A DNA stretch of 64,000 nt from an uncultured Shimia sp. (GCF_947493595.1 NZ_CANLRL010000002.1:248001-312000), one strand, 5' to 3'; counted from the stretch's first letter, positions 36,737 through 45,085 are shown. Translations and numbers: made by a program. The notes: a model not told the origin generated them from the letters alone.

Positions 36737-37953
36737 TCTCGACAGGCGCATTTCTTCGGCAAAATGGCCGCTACCTTTTGCCGGGTGCTATGCTGATGTT
36801 CCTGTCCTGCTTTGGTCAAACCTTTTTTATTGGCACGTTTGCCGCTGACATCCGGGCTTCCTTTGAACTGTCCCACAGCCTATGGGGGGCAATCTATATG
36901 CTTGGCACCGGCACCTCAGCACTCCTTATGCTGTGGGCGGGGACGCTGGCAGATCATGTCCGCGTGCGCATTCTTGGCCCAATCATGTTGATATGCCTTG
37001 CCGGTGCCTGCGTCGCCTTGGCTTTTCTGTCTTGGGTCTGGGCACTTCCCTTTGTCATCCTTGCCCTCAGGTTCACCGCACAGGGCATGCTGCCGCATAT
37101 TTCTGCCGTTGCGATGGCCCGCTGGTTTGCGGTTTCTCGTGGTCGTGCATTGGCCTTTGCCACCATGGGATTCATGCTTGCAGAGGCCATCATGCCAATC
37201 ACTGTGGTCTGGCTAAAGGGTTCGCTAGACTGGCATCTCATCTGGATGCTTGCAGCTGGTGTTTGCTTACTTATGGCACCGGTGATCTACGTACTGTTGC
37301 GTCAAGAACGCGAGCCTCAACACACAGCAAACAGCACGACGTCACTTGGCATGGAGGGCCGCTCTTGGACTCGTTGGGAAGCCATCCGTCACCCGGTGTT
37401 TCTTTCCGCCATTCCTGCAATGATGGCTTTCCCTGCCTTTGCCACGGTGTTTTTCTTTCAACAGACCTATTTTGCAGAGATCAAAGGCTGGTCCCACTTA
37501 TCTCTGGTGTCAGTGTTTCCTCTTGGGACTTTGGCATTTGGCCTCTCAACATTGACTTTTGGCTGGCTCATTGATCGCTTTGGCGCTTCTCGGTTGATGC
37601 CACTTTATCTCCTGCCCCTGGTGGCCGCCTTTGCTGTGCACGCTTGGGCGCCATCGGTTGGCTGGGTCGCCCTTGGCGTTGTCCTGATGGGGCTTGCGGG
37701 GGGAGGTCAGGCCACACTACCTGCTTCTGTCTGGTCGGAGTTCTTCGGCACCAAACACCTCGGCGCTATCAAAGCCACCGTGGCTGCTTTTGCTGTGCTT
37801 GGATCAGCACTTGGCCCGGGTCTGTCTGGCTGGCTGATTGACCGTGGTGTGCCCTATGAACAACAGCTCTTCGCCTTTGCTGTCTGCTTTGCATGCGCAA
37901 GTGCAATCATGGTTTTGCCATTTGCACGCGCCCGTCAATCTTTAGCGCCGTAG
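36733..37953 (+). CDS. Major facilitator superfamily transporter
   Basis: 406 residues with twelve predicted membrane helices. The A-motif equivalent is seen as GTLADHVRVR after TM2 and, in the second half, GWLIDRFGASR. No large loops or fused domains. Members of this MFS branch (oxalate/formate-antiporter and monocarboxylate-like) carry organic anions or drugs; the substrate cannot be named. Coupled to the upstream lipoprotein hydrolase, which hints at uptake of a hydrolysis product. The stop overlaps the convergent Smr gene by 12 bp. Confidence 0.9.
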   Translation: MISTGAFLRQNGRYLLPGAMLMFLSCFGQTFFIGTFAADIRASFELSHSLWGAIYMLGTGTSALLMLWAGTLADHVRVRILGPIMLICLAGACVALAFLSWVWALPFVILALRFTAQGMLPHISAVAMARWFAVSRGRALAFATMGFMLAEAIMPITVVWLKGSLDWHLIWMLAAGVCLLMAPVIYVLLRQEREPQHTANSTTSLGMEGRSWTRWEAIRHPVFLSAIPAMMAFPAFATVFFFQQTYFAEIKGWSHLSLVSVFPLGTLAFGLSTLTFGWLIDRFGASRLMPLYLLPLVAAFAVHAWAPSVGWVALGVVLMGLAGGGQATLPASVWSEFFGTKHLGAIKATVAAFAVLGSALGPGLSGWLIDRGVPYEQQLFAFAVCFACASAIMVLPFARARQSLAP

Positions 37954-38529
37954 ATAGACGTAATACGCACCCGTACCGCCATGTCGGATATGCGCCTCAG
38001 CCACCTGAAGAATACAGGACTTCAACGGCGGCAGCGCAAACCACTGCGGCACCTGATGTTTCAACACACCCCGACGCGTCGGAATCGGCCCATCATCGCG
38101 CTTACTCTTACCTTTGCCGGTGATGACCAAAACCAAACGTTTGCCCTCGCCGTGTGCGTGCAAAATAAATCCGGTTAACGCGCCATGGGCCTGATCCGCA
38201 GTCATACCATGCAGGTCAATTTTACCTTCCGGCTTCAGCCTGCCACGCTTCATCCGACCAAAGGTCTTTTTGTCCATCTGAACCGGTTGTCGCGCCACCC
38301 GATCTGACACGCTCCCCATCAGATCATGTCCAGATCGGCCAACCGGCGCTTTTGACCCAACCTCAAAACTTGACAGGGCAGGGTCCAAATGCGGGCGCGG
38401 CTTCTTATGTGGCTTTGGCTTGGGCTTTGGCAACTCGTGCGAGCTGGCCTCAGGATGCAATCGCTCAGCTGTATCCGCCACCTTCCGCCAGAGGGTGACT
38501 TCGTCTTCACTCAATTTCCGCCGTGTCAC
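37942..38529 (-). CDS. Smr-domain (MutS2 C-terminal-like) protein
   Basis: 195 residues. A basic N-terminal half (PKPKPKPHKKPRP) precedes the Smr domain with KIDLHGMTADQAH, LVLVITGKGKSKRD, GVLKHQVPQWF and HIRHGGTGAYYVYLRR. Stand-alone Smr proteins are nicking endonucleases or RNases; newer work connects some to ribosome rescue. Follows mltA with a 4-bp overlap. Confidence 0.92.
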   Translation of the reverse strand: MTRRKLSEDEVTLWRKVADTAERLHPEASSHELPKPKPKPHKKPRPHLDPALSSFEVGSKAPVGRSGHDLMGSVSDRVARQPVQMDKKTFGRMKRGRLKPEGKIDLHGMTADQAHGALTGFILHAHGEGKRLVLVITGKGKSKRDDGPIPTRRGVLKHQVPQWFALPPLKSCILQVAEAHIRHGGTGAYYVYLRR

Positions 38530-39563
38530 AGAACCGACTCCGGCAACATCGCATAGGCCCGCTGAATCGGCAGCAACACCACCATGCGCCCCGGGTCCTT
38601 AAGCGTGCCAGCAGCTTTGCCCGCCGCGTCCCCGGTGCCAAAGAAAATATCTGCGCGCTGCGCACCTTTGATGGCGGAACCTGTGTCCTGCGCGATCATC
38701 AACCGCCGCAAGGGTCCATCGCCATCTTTCTCCACCCAAACCGGTGCCCCCAATGGGATAAACTTCGGGTCCACCGCCACAGACCGCATTGCCGTAATCG
38801 ACCGGTTCATCGCCCCCAACGGGCCTTTGTGTGCCGGTACGCGGCTCACTTCTCGAAAGAACACAAAGCTGTCGTTGTGACGCAGCAATTCTGCACCATC
38901 CACAGGATTTCGTTTCACCCAATTTTTGATGACCTGCGCACTCACCTGATGGGCGTTGTAGATGCCACGCCGTACCAGCTCCGCGCCAATCGAGCGGTAC
39001 TTATGCCCATTTGCTCCGCCGTAACCCACACGGATGTAAGATCCATTTGGCAGGCGGATACGTCCAGACCCCTGAATTTGCAGGAAGAACAACTCAACAG
39101 AGTCATCCACCCAGGCAATTTCCAAACCGCGCCCCTGAAGGGCACCGGTGGTTTCAATTTCCCGCCGCGAAATCCATTTTCCATCACGGGCCTCTGCTGG
39201 AAGGCGGTAAACAGGAAAGCGATACCGCCCACCTGGCGTCAGTGATCCGTCCAGTTCTGGCTCAAAATACCCTGTAAACAGCGCACTCTTGTCTGCTTCT
39301 TCAATCAACACCGGCCGAAACAACAGCTCAAAAAACTTCCGTGCGTCTTCGATCCCGGTGGCTGCCGCACAAAGCGTCTGCCAATCCGGTGCATCAAAAT
39401 CACCACAGGTGTTCAGAAACACTTGACGGGCGACCTCGTGATCATCCGCGGCCCACCCGTCAAGGTCTTCAAAAGACAGAATTTTCATATGAGTTTCGGA
39501 CATGGCAGCCCCTCCGGCCATTACAAAGACCGCGGCCAGCGCCGCCCGAAACGCCCGGATCAT
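38526..39563 (-). CDS. mltA: Membrane-bound lytic murein transglycosylase A
   Basis: 345 residues with an N-terminal signal segment (about 1-22). The MltA domain shows FTGYFEPELDGSL, YRFPVYRLP, VELFFLQIQGSGR and the C-terminal 3D domain LMIAQDTGSAIKGAQRADIF with the catalytic aspartate. It cleaves the MurNAc-GlcNAc bond forming 1,6-anhydro-MurNAc, material for the recycling route encoded by amgK/murU in this window. No lipobox is obvious, unlike the E. coli lipoprotein. It overlaps the Tim44-like gene and the Smr gene. Confidence 0.93.
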   Translation of the reverse strand: MIRAFRAALAAVFVMAGGAAMSETHMKILSFEDLDGWAADDHEVARQVFLNTCGDFDAPDWQTLCAAATGIEDARKFFELLFRPVLIEEADKSALFTGYFEPELDGSLTPGGRYRFPVYRLPAEARDGKWISRREIETTGALQGRGLEIAWVDDSVELFFLQIQGSGRIRLPNGSYIRVGYGGANGHKYRSIGAELVRRGIYNAHQVSAQVIKNWVKRNPVDGAELLRHNDSFVFFREVSRVPAHKGPLGAMNRSITAMRSVAVDPKFIPLGAPVWVEKDGDGPLRRLMIAQDTGSAIKGAQRADIFFGTGDAAGKAAGTLKDPGRMVVLLPIQRAYAMLPESVL

Positions 39564-40219
39564 TCGCCGGTGGCAACAAGCTGCCAGTTTGGATCATTTG
39601 ATCCCATCGCGCGGGCAAAGGTCCAAACGTCCTTTTGGCGCTTAATCTGGCTTTCGCTGCCCTCAACAATGTCACCGCCGTTGTCGCGCACAACATGTGT
39701 CAGCTCGCCAACATAGCGCACGGTGATTTCACCCTCTTTGGTGCTCTCGTCAAAATGCGCCGCTTGCAGCGACATTTCGCGCACGCCGATAAACTCGCTC
39801 TCAACGGTCAACCCTTTGTCGGCGCGCATTTCCACAACCTGAGCAAAGCTTTCATACACTTCATCACCGAGGAAACTTTTGATTTCAGCCAAATCGCCTT
39901 TTTCAAAGGCCATCAGGATCATCTCATAGGCACCACGTGCGCCACCGAGGAAATCGCTTACACCAAACTGAGGATCAATCGACTTCATTTTGGCCAGTGC
40001 AAGCGCGTTCACGCTGCCTTCTTCGGCATGATCGAGAATGTCCTGATCCGGTCCACCTTCAATCACTTCAAGGTCTGGGCCCTTGCGACGTGCAGAGGTC
40101 ACACCCTCCTGACGGGGCTCTTCATATCCCTCTCGAGTCCCCAAAACATTGCGCAAGCGCAAGATCAGAAACACGGCGATACCGGCAAGAACCAGAAGTT
40201 GAATTAAGGAGGAGTTCAT
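39560..40219 (-). CDS. Tim44-like (TimA) inner-membrane protein
   Basis: 219 residues from MNSSLIQLLVLAGIAVFLIL, one membrane helix at the N-terminus, then a short charged linker and the Tim44/Tim44-like domain (about 85-215) with GARGAYEMILMAFEKGDLAEIKSFL split over the domain start. Mitochondrial Tim44 tethers the import motor; the alphaproteobacterial TimA has a still unclear role at the membrane. Its position divergent from fxsA and secB is common in the group. Confidence 0.9.
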   Translation of the reverse strand: MNSSLIQLLVLAGIAVFLILRLRNVLGTREGYEEPRQEGVTSARRKGPDLEVIEGGPDQDILDHAEEGSVNALALAKMKSIDPQFGVSDFLGGARGAYEMILMAFEKGDLAEIKSFLGDEVYESFAQVVEMRADKGLTVESEFIGVREMSLQAAHFDESTKEGEITVRYVGELTHVVRDNGGDIVEGSESQIKRQKDVWTFARAMGSNDPNWQLVATGE

Positions 40220-40323
40220 TTGAACCTCATGTTGGGCATGGAAACACTGTTCTCTCGCACTTATGTAAGTCACAGGCGGGGTCAAGTCCACCTCGCCAAA
40301 AGAAGCATTGGAGTAAAGCTAAG

Positions 40324-40866
40324 ATGTGGCTCTTGTTGGCCTTTGTTGCGATCCCCATGATCGAAATTGCCCTGTTTATCAGCGTTGGTGGGGCCATTGG
40401 CCTTTGGCCGACACTCGCCATTGTATTGCTCACCGCCATCCTAGGCACGCATTTGGTCCGATCTCAGGGGCTCGCGGCCATTGGGAATGTGCAACAATCC
40501 TTCAACGAACTAAATGACCCAACAGAGCCCTTGGCCCATGGTGCAATGATCCTCATCGCCGGAGTGTTGCTTTTGACACCTGGCTTTTTCACGGACGCAG
40601 TTGGGTTTGCTCTGCTCACGCCCGCATTTCGGAAAATCATGTTCAATTTTGCGCGCAGCCGGGTGCGCGTGCAAAGCTTCACGATGGGCAGCCAGCAATC
40701 TGCGACCTTTCATTCCGGCCAGGCGAACCACAGACATCACCCTGCTGAGTCAGACGTGATTGATGGTGAGTTTTCCGAGGTTGATCCCACCCAAAACGGT
40801 GCGGCACAGCAACTGGACAGCGCCAAAAATCCCACGCATAAACCATCCGGTTGGACTAAACATTGA
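40324..40866 (+). CDS. fxsA: FxsA-family membrane protein
   Basis: 180 residues. MWLLLAFVAIPMIEIALFI, GGAIGLWPTLAIVLLTAILG and LLTPGFFTDAVGF are the FxsA hallmarks: about three or four membrane helices with a cytoplasmic tail. In E. coli FxsA counters F exclusion of phage T7; the normal role is unknown. The hydrophilic C-terminal tail (about 125-180) is variable. Starts with GGAG 11 nt upstream, followed after 53 bp by secB. Confidence 0.92.
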   Translation: MWLLLAFVAIPMIEIALFISVGGAIGLWPTLAIVLLTAILGTHLVRSQGLAAIGNVQQSFNELNDPTEPLAHGAMILIAGVLLLTPGFFTDAVGFALLTPAFRKIMFNFARSRVRVQSFTMGSQQSATFHSGQANHRHHPAESDVIDGEFSEVDPTQNGAAQQLDSAKNPTHKPSGWTKH

Positions 40867-40919
40867 GACACCCAATTTGACCTGTTAAAGCAGGGCAAAC
40901 GAATATTCTGGAGACTCCC

Positions 40920-41417
40920 ATGGCGGAAAATGAAAACGGTGCAGCACAAGCGCCGCAACTGAAAATGAACGTACTGACCCAATTTGTACGCGACATGTCG
41001 TTCGAAAACATTTTGGCTCAAAAAGGCTCTGCGGGTAACCCACAACCGGACGTTCAGGTTCAGGTCAACTTGGATGCCAAAAAGCGCAACGCCGATCATC
41101 AGTTTGAAGTGGCGATGAAACTCAACATCACCGCCAAGAACAAAGAAGACGGCGCTGAAATGTTCATTCTGGAACTGGACTACGCCGGTGTGTTCCACGT
41201 GGAAGGTGTGCCAGAAGACCAGCTGCACCCGTTCCTGCTGATCGAATGCCCACGGATGTTGTTCCCGTTTGTACGCCGCATCGTTTCCGACGTGACACGC
41301 GACGGTGGCTTCCCGCCACTGAACCTGGAAACCATCGATTTTGTGGCTCTGTATCGCTCCGAGCTGGCACGCCGCGCGCAGGAGCAGCAGGCAGAAGAGC
41401 AGCCGGTCGCAAACTAA
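40920..41417 (+). CDS. secB: Protein-export chaperone SecB
   Basis: 165 residues. KMNVLTQFVRDMSFENI, VQVQVNLDAKKR, GVFHVEGVPEDQLHPFLLIE and CPRMLFPFVRRIVSDVTRDG are standard SecB. It holds precursors unfolded and hands them to SecA. Located in the conserved origin-proximal block secB-dnaQ-coaE-aroE-maf, here on the opposite strand to the last four. Confidence 0.97.
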   Translation: MAENENGAAQAPQLKMNVLTQFVRDMSFENILAQKGSAGNPQPDVQVQVNLDAKKRNADHQFEVAMKLNITAKNKEDGAEMFILELDYAGVFHVEGVPEDQLHPFLLIECPRMLFPFVRRIVSDVTRDGGFPPLNLETIDFVALYRSELARRAQEQQAEEQPVAN

Positions 41418-41438
41418 GCGATCCGCTAACGAAAATTC

Positions 41439-41470
41439 AGGCGCTGCCCTCGTGGGCGGCGCCTTTTTTA
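41439..41470 (+). terminator. Intrinsic terminator of secB
   Basis: AGGCGCTGCCC and GGGCGGCGCCT form an 11-bp stem (one G-U) with a TCGT loop, followed by TTTTTT; it ends 5 bp before the convergent dnaQ stop. Confidence 0.88.
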
Positions 41471-41474
41471 TAGC

Positions 41475-42209
41475 CTATCCCAGTTTGGTCCAAAGGGCGT
41501 TGTCGCCCATCTTTTCAACAAACTCTTTATGCGCTGTTGCTTCGTCTTCGGTCAGGCGGGAGGGCAGGGGTGTCGCGCGTTTGGTGGGCCGCCAATCGTC
41601 CACCTGCACCGATTTGGTTTTTCCACCACCTCCGGAAGCCAAAACCAGATCCGGTTGCCGGCCACCAATCAGCTCAAGATAGACTTCCGCCAGGATTTCG
41701 GAGTCCAAAAGCGCGCCGTGCAACGTCCGTGAGGAGTTATCGATCCCATAGCGTCGGCACAAAGCGTCCAACGTGGCTGGCGAGCCAGGAAATTTGGTAC
41801 GCGCCATAGCCAGCGTATCCACCGCGCGATCCATCGGGATCTCCGGCAGGTTCATCCAACTCAGTTCCGCGTTCAGGAACTTCATGTCAAATTTGGCGTT
41901 GTGAATGACCAGTTTACTGTCTTTGCCAATGAAATCCAAAAACGCCTGACCATGCGCCTCAAAGACCTTCTTGTCTTTTAGAGTCACTTCACCCGGCTGT
42001 GCATCCCGCGGCACATCCAGCAAATCCGGCCCAATCCCGTGCACGCCAAAAGCCTCTTCCGGCATATTCCGCAAGGGGTTGATATAAACGTGAAAGGTCT
42101 CACCAGTCGGCAGATGGTTGTACAATTCCAACGCCCCAATTTCGACAATCCGGTCGCCGGAGAACGGATCAAACCCTGTGGTTTCCGTATCGAGTACGAT
42201 TTCACGCAT
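41475..42209 (-). CDS. dnaQ: DNA polymerase III epsilon (proofreading) subunit
   Basis: 244 residues. DEDD exonuclease motifs: VLDTETTGFDP (D7, E9), NAKFDMKFLNAEL and HGALLDSEILAEVYLEL. The C-terminal extension (about 185-244) carries the link to the polymerase alpha subunit. It overlaps coaE by 8 bp. Closeness to the origin is conserved in alphaproteobacteria. Confidence 0.97.
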   Translation of the reverse strand: MREIVLDTETTGFDPFSGDRIVEIGALELYNHLPTGETFHVYINPLRNMPEEAFGVHGIGPDLLDVPRDAQPGEVTLKDKKVFEAHGQAFLDFIGKDSKLVIHNAKFDMKFLNAELSWMNLPEIPMDRAVDTLAMARTKFPGSPATLDALCRRYGIDNSSRTLHGALLDSEILAEVYLELIGGRQPDLVLASGGGGKTKSVQVDDWRPTKRATPLPSRLTEDEATAHKEFVEKMGDNALWTKLG

Positions 42210-42795
42210 TGGCCAACTGTCCCCTGATGGTGGTCACAATCTTCTCCACCTGCTGGCGGGCATGGTCAAGCGTGTCTGTGGTCACTACGTAATCTGAGCG
42301 GGCCACTTTCTCATCATTTGGCATCTGTTTGGCACGGATCTGCTCAAACTGCGCCTCGCTCATCGTGCCTCGCGCCAAAACCCGATTTCGCTGCAGTTCA
42401 GCTGCAATAGAGACACATACAACCGCATCCATTGCCTCATTTCCGCCGGTTTCAAAAAGCAACGGAATGTCAAAAACCAGAATGTCTGCTTTGGCAGAAG
42501 TAATGAAGGCGGCACGGTCTTGCGCCACCAAAGGATGCACAATCTCTTCAATCGAGTTGAGCGCCGAAGGGTCACGCCCAATAACCTCTTTGAGCTTGTC
42601 GCGCGCCACAGCGCCGGCGACCACGGCTTCCGGAAACTTTGCCTGCATCGGCGCAACAGCCGCACCGCCTATGTCATAAAGCCGATGCACCGCCGCATCC
42701 GCATCCCAAAGCGCACAGCCGAGATCGACAAACATCTGCGCCGTGGTCGATTTGCCCATGCCAATCGAACCTGTCAGGCCAAGTTTGAAGCTCAT
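42202..42795 (-). CDS. coaE: Dephospho-CoA kinase
   Basis: 197 residues. P-loop GSIGMGKS (9-16), LGCALWDADAAVHRLYD and VFDIPLLFETG are diagnostic. It carries out the last step of coenzyme A synthesis. Overlaps both neighbours (aroE 4 bp, dnaQ 8 bp) in a tight minus-strand operon with maf. Confidence 0.96.
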   Translation of the reverse strand: MSFKLGLTGSIGMGKSTTAQMFVDLGCALWDADAAVHRLYDIGGAAVAPMQAKFPEAVVAGAVARDKLKEVIGRDPSALNSIEEIVHPLVAQDRAAFITSAKADILVFDIPLLFETGGNEAMDAVVCVSIAAELQRNRVLARGTMSEAQFEQIRAKQMPNDEKVARSDYVVTTDTLDHARQQVEKIVTTIRGQLANA

Positions 42796-43625
42796 CCCAG
42801 AACCACGCGTCGGGTTTCGTCATCCACCGCGGGACGGCGCCCAAACCAGCGTTCAAAACCGGGAACCGCTTGATGCAGCAACATGCCCAATCCATCCACG
42901 GTCACACAGCCAATCTCATTGGCTGTGCGCAGGAAGTTTGTGGTCAACGGCGTATAAACCAGATCGGTCACCACGGTTTCCTTACGCAGCCCATCCATCG
43001 GCACACGCAACTCTGATTTACCGGTCATACCCAGAGAGGTAGTGTTCACCAACGTAGCGCCTTCTTCCAGAATATTACCCGCCTGCACCCACTCAACAAC
43101 TTTCACCCGCGCGCCAAAGTCTTCACGAAGCTTATCTGCCCGCACACGCGTACGATTGGTCAACAAAATCTCCGGCGCCCCGGCATCGAGCAACGACGCC
43201 ACAACTGCCCGCGCGGCGCCACCGGCACCCAATACAACTGCTGGCCCAGAAGAGGCATCCCATTCCGGCGCGCCTTGACGCAGGTTTTCAATAAACCCAT
43301 ACCCATCGGTATTGTCACCCAAGATACTACCATCATTGAGAAAGATCAGCGTGTTCACCGCCCCAATCAGCGTTGCGCGATCCGTGATCTGGTCCACAAA
43401 CTGCATTACCCGCTCTTTATGCGGGATCGTCACGTTGCAGCCGACAAACCCCATCTTTGGCATCGCCTTCAAAACATCGCCGAGGGCGTCCGCCTCGACC
43501 TCTAGCGGCACATAATGTCCGGCAATGTCATAGGTCTTCAGCCAATGCCCATGCAGGACCGGTGATTTTGAGTGCGCAATCGGGTTCCCGATCACACCCG
43601 CTAAAGGAATTGACGGCAATGTCAT
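42792..43625 (-). CDS. aroE: Shikimate dehydrogenase
   Basis: 277 residues. Substrate motif GNPIAHSKSPVLHG, NVTIPHKERVM, NTDGYGFIENL, and the NADP site GAGGAARAVVASLL. Reduces 3-dehydroshikimate in aromatic amino acid synthesis. Overlaps maf and coaE by 4 bp each. Confidence 0.97.
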   Translation of the reverse strand: MTLPSIPLAGVIGNPIAHSKSPVLHGHWLKTYDIAGHYVPLEVEADALGDVLKAMPKMGFVGCNVTIPHKERVMQFVDQITDRATLIGAVNTLIFLNDGSILGDNTDGYGFIENLRQGAPEWDASSGPAVVLGAGGAARAVVASLLDAGAPEILLTNRTRVRADKLREDFGARVKVVEWVQAGNILEEGATLVNTTSLGMTGKSELRVPMDGLRKETVVTDLVYTPLTTNFLRTANEIGCVTVDGLGMLLHQAVPGFERWFGRRPAVDDETRRVVLG

Positions 43626-44221
43626 TGTGGCAGTTCTCCCCGTGTCGTCAGAAACGACAGAATTTCTACAAGTGGCATGCCAAGGACCGTAAAATAGTCC
43701 CCATCGATCTTATCAAACAGCCGCACACCTTCTTCTTCCAACTTATACCCGCCAACCGAATGGCGGATGCTGTCAAAGTTGCGATCCAGATAGCCCTCAA
43801 GAAAGTCGTTGCTGAATTGCCGCATGAACAACCGTACAACCCCCACATGACGCCAAAGCGGTTCGCCATTCTGATAGATCACCGCCGCTGATAACAACAT
43901 GTGACGCTGACCACGCAGCAACAGCAACTGATTGCGCGCATCATCGACGCTGGCAGGCTTGGAAAAAATCGTGCCCTGAAAATCCAGCACCTGATCGCAC
44001 CCTAAAACCAGCGCCTCCGGCCGTTTCAAACTCACCTTTCGCGCTTTAGACTCCGCCAAAGCGTCTGCCACATCCCGGGGTGTGGCCCCCTCTGCCTGCA
44101 AAGATCGCTTGATCATTTCCTCATCTACCCGTGGCTTAACGGTTTCGTAACCAACTTTGGCTTTAGATAGGAGCTGAGCCCGTATCTCGGAGCCTGAAGC
44201 AAGGATCAGGGGTGCGGTCAT
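43622..44221 (-). CDS. maf: Maf-family nucleoside triphosphate pyrophosphatase
   Basis: 199 residues starting MTAPLILASGSEIRAQLL. The Maf signature here is ASGSEIR in place of the common ASxSPRR, as in other alphaproteobacterial members; ESKARKVSL, GCDQVL and GDYFTVLGMPL complete the fold. Removes pyrophosphate from non-canonical or modified nucleotides. The ATG abuts a perfect DnaA box at the edge of oriC, and no ribosome site is visible; a longer in-frame GTG start would run 87 bp into the origin and is unlikely. Confidence 0.93.
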   Translation of the reverse strand: MTAPLILASGSEIRAQLLSKAKVGYETVKPRVDEEMIKRSLQAEGATPRDVADALAESKARKVSLKRPEALVLGCDQVLDFQGTIFSKPASVDDARNQLLLLRGQRHMLLSAAVIYQNGEPLWRHVGVVRLFMRQFSNDFLEGYLDRNFDSIRHSVGGYKLEEEGVRLFDKIDGDYFTVLGMPLVEILSFLTTRGELPQ

Positions 44222-44229
44222 GTGGATAA
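44221..44229 (-). other. Perfect DnaA box
   Basis: TGTGGATAA, the complement of TTATCCACA. Its first base is the A of the maf start codon on the minus strand. Confidence 0.75.
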
Positions 44230-44403
44230 ATCCGTGGAGAAAGGAAGGAACTTCTTTGGAGTCCTTTCTGGAAACTTCTGTGAGGTTTTGCAAGCTGGGG
44301 AAACTCACCCCCGTCTCACGGAAATCCCCCGATTTTCTGCACGGTGGACGGGGAAAACTCTGCCTGTGGGAGGAATCACCTGCATACCGGTTTCTCCACG
44401 CAG

Positions 44404-44412
44404 TTACCCACA
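44404..44412 (+). other. DnaA box (one mismatch)
   Basis: TTACCCACA, one change from TTATCCACA; immediately preceded by the weaker TTCTCCACG copy at 44392-44400. Confidence 0.65.
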
Positions 44413-44510
44413 GTCACACAGCTGTCACTTTTCCCTCAAGTCACTGAAATTATTATACCCTTTAAACTTTCTCACCAGATGTTGATACAGATCAGAGCGG
44501 CCCATTCAGA

Positions 44511-44519
44511 TGTGGGTAA
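44511..44519 (-). other. DnaA box (one mismatch)
   Basis: TGTGGGTAA, the inverted twin of the 44404 box, 18 bp before the next box. Confidence 0.65.
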
Positions 44520-44536
44520 GTCCTAGGGAAACTCAA

Positions 44537-44545
44537 TAATCCACA
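44537..44545 (+). other. DnaA box (one mismatch)
   Basis: TAATCCACA, the box nearest the AT-rich tract (about 20 bp away), where initial unwinding would be expected. Confidence 0.6.
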
Positions 44546-44565
44546 GGATTGGACGTCCCTACTTA

Positions 44566-44603
44566 ATCATCATCCTTTTCTATATATATTTATTTATTAT
44601 AGA
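44566..44603. other. AT-rich putative DNA unwinding element
   Basis: Contains TATATATATTTATTTATTAT (44581-44600), by far the most AT-rich run in the window, at the hemJ-proximal end of the origin. Confidence 0.65.
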
Positions 44604-44635
44604 GAGGGTCCGGCTTCGATCAGGATCAAACCACC

Positions 44636-45085
44636 ATGAGTTACTTTCTCGTCGATATTTATCCTTACGTGCTTTCTCTGCACATCATCGCAGTGATCAG
44701 CTGGATGGCAGGTATTTTTTATCTCCCGCGTCTCTTCGTCTATCACGCAGAGCGGGCAGAGAAGGGCGATCAACTCGACGAAACTCTGAAGATCATGGAA
44801 TTTAAGCTTCAACGCTACATCATGGCCCCTGCAAGCATTGTGGCCTGGATCGCAGGTCTCACGCTTGTGTTTATACCTGGGGTGGTCGATTGGTCTGCAA
44901 TCTGGCCTTACACCAAAGCATTTGGCGTGATTTCCATGACGGTGTTTGATCATTGGCTGATGATTATGCGGAAGAAATTTGGCCGCGATGAAAACAAACT
45001 CTCCGGTCGCCAGTATCGCATGATGAACGAAGTTCCGACGGTTTTGATGGTCCTGATTGTTGTCTCCGTCGTTGTGAAATTCTGA
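44636..45085 (+). CDS. hemJ: HemJ-type protoporphyrinogen IX oxidase
   Basis: 149 residues, four membrane helices. LHIIAVISWMAGIFYLPRLF with its conserved histidine, FKLQRYIMAPASIVAW and FRMMNEVP-like YRMMNEVPTVLMV identify the UPF0093/HemJ family, which oxidises protoporphyrinogen IX in bacteria lacking HemG and HemY oxidases. It is the first gene right of the origin and the position that hemE holds in Caulobacter. Ribosome site AGGA lies 12 nt upstream. Confidence 0.93.
   Translation: MSYFLVDIYPYVLSLHIIAVISWMAGIFYLPRLFVYHAERAEKGDQLDETLKIMEFKLQRYIMAPASIVAWIAGLTLVFIPGVVDWSAIWPYTKAFGVISMTVFDHWLMIMRKKFGRDENKLSGRQYRMMNEVPTVLMVLIVVSVVVKF

Larger units (their letters stand above)
44222..44635. 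other. Chromosomal origin of replication (oriC)
   Basis: A 414-bp gene-free region between maf and hemJ. DnaA boxes: TGTGGATAA at its left edge (44221-44229, perfect), TTACCCACA (44404-44412), TGTGGGTAA (44511-44519), TAATCCACA (44537-44545); two weaker TTCTCCACG-type copies at 44233-44241 and 44392-44400 in opposite orientations. Two GANTC sites (44259, 44373). A 10-bp motif RGGGAAA(A)CTC recurs at 44297, 44350 and 44525. An AT-only-like tract follows. Gene context equals the Caulobacter-type origin except that hemJ, not hemE, is adjacent. No full CtrA site (TTAA-N7-TTAA) was found. Inference, but from several independent lines. Confidence 0.82.

Noticed and set aside
44446-44580. CtrA binding site in the origin
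   Set aside because: TTAA occurs at 44462 and 44563 but neither has a second TTAA after 7 bp.
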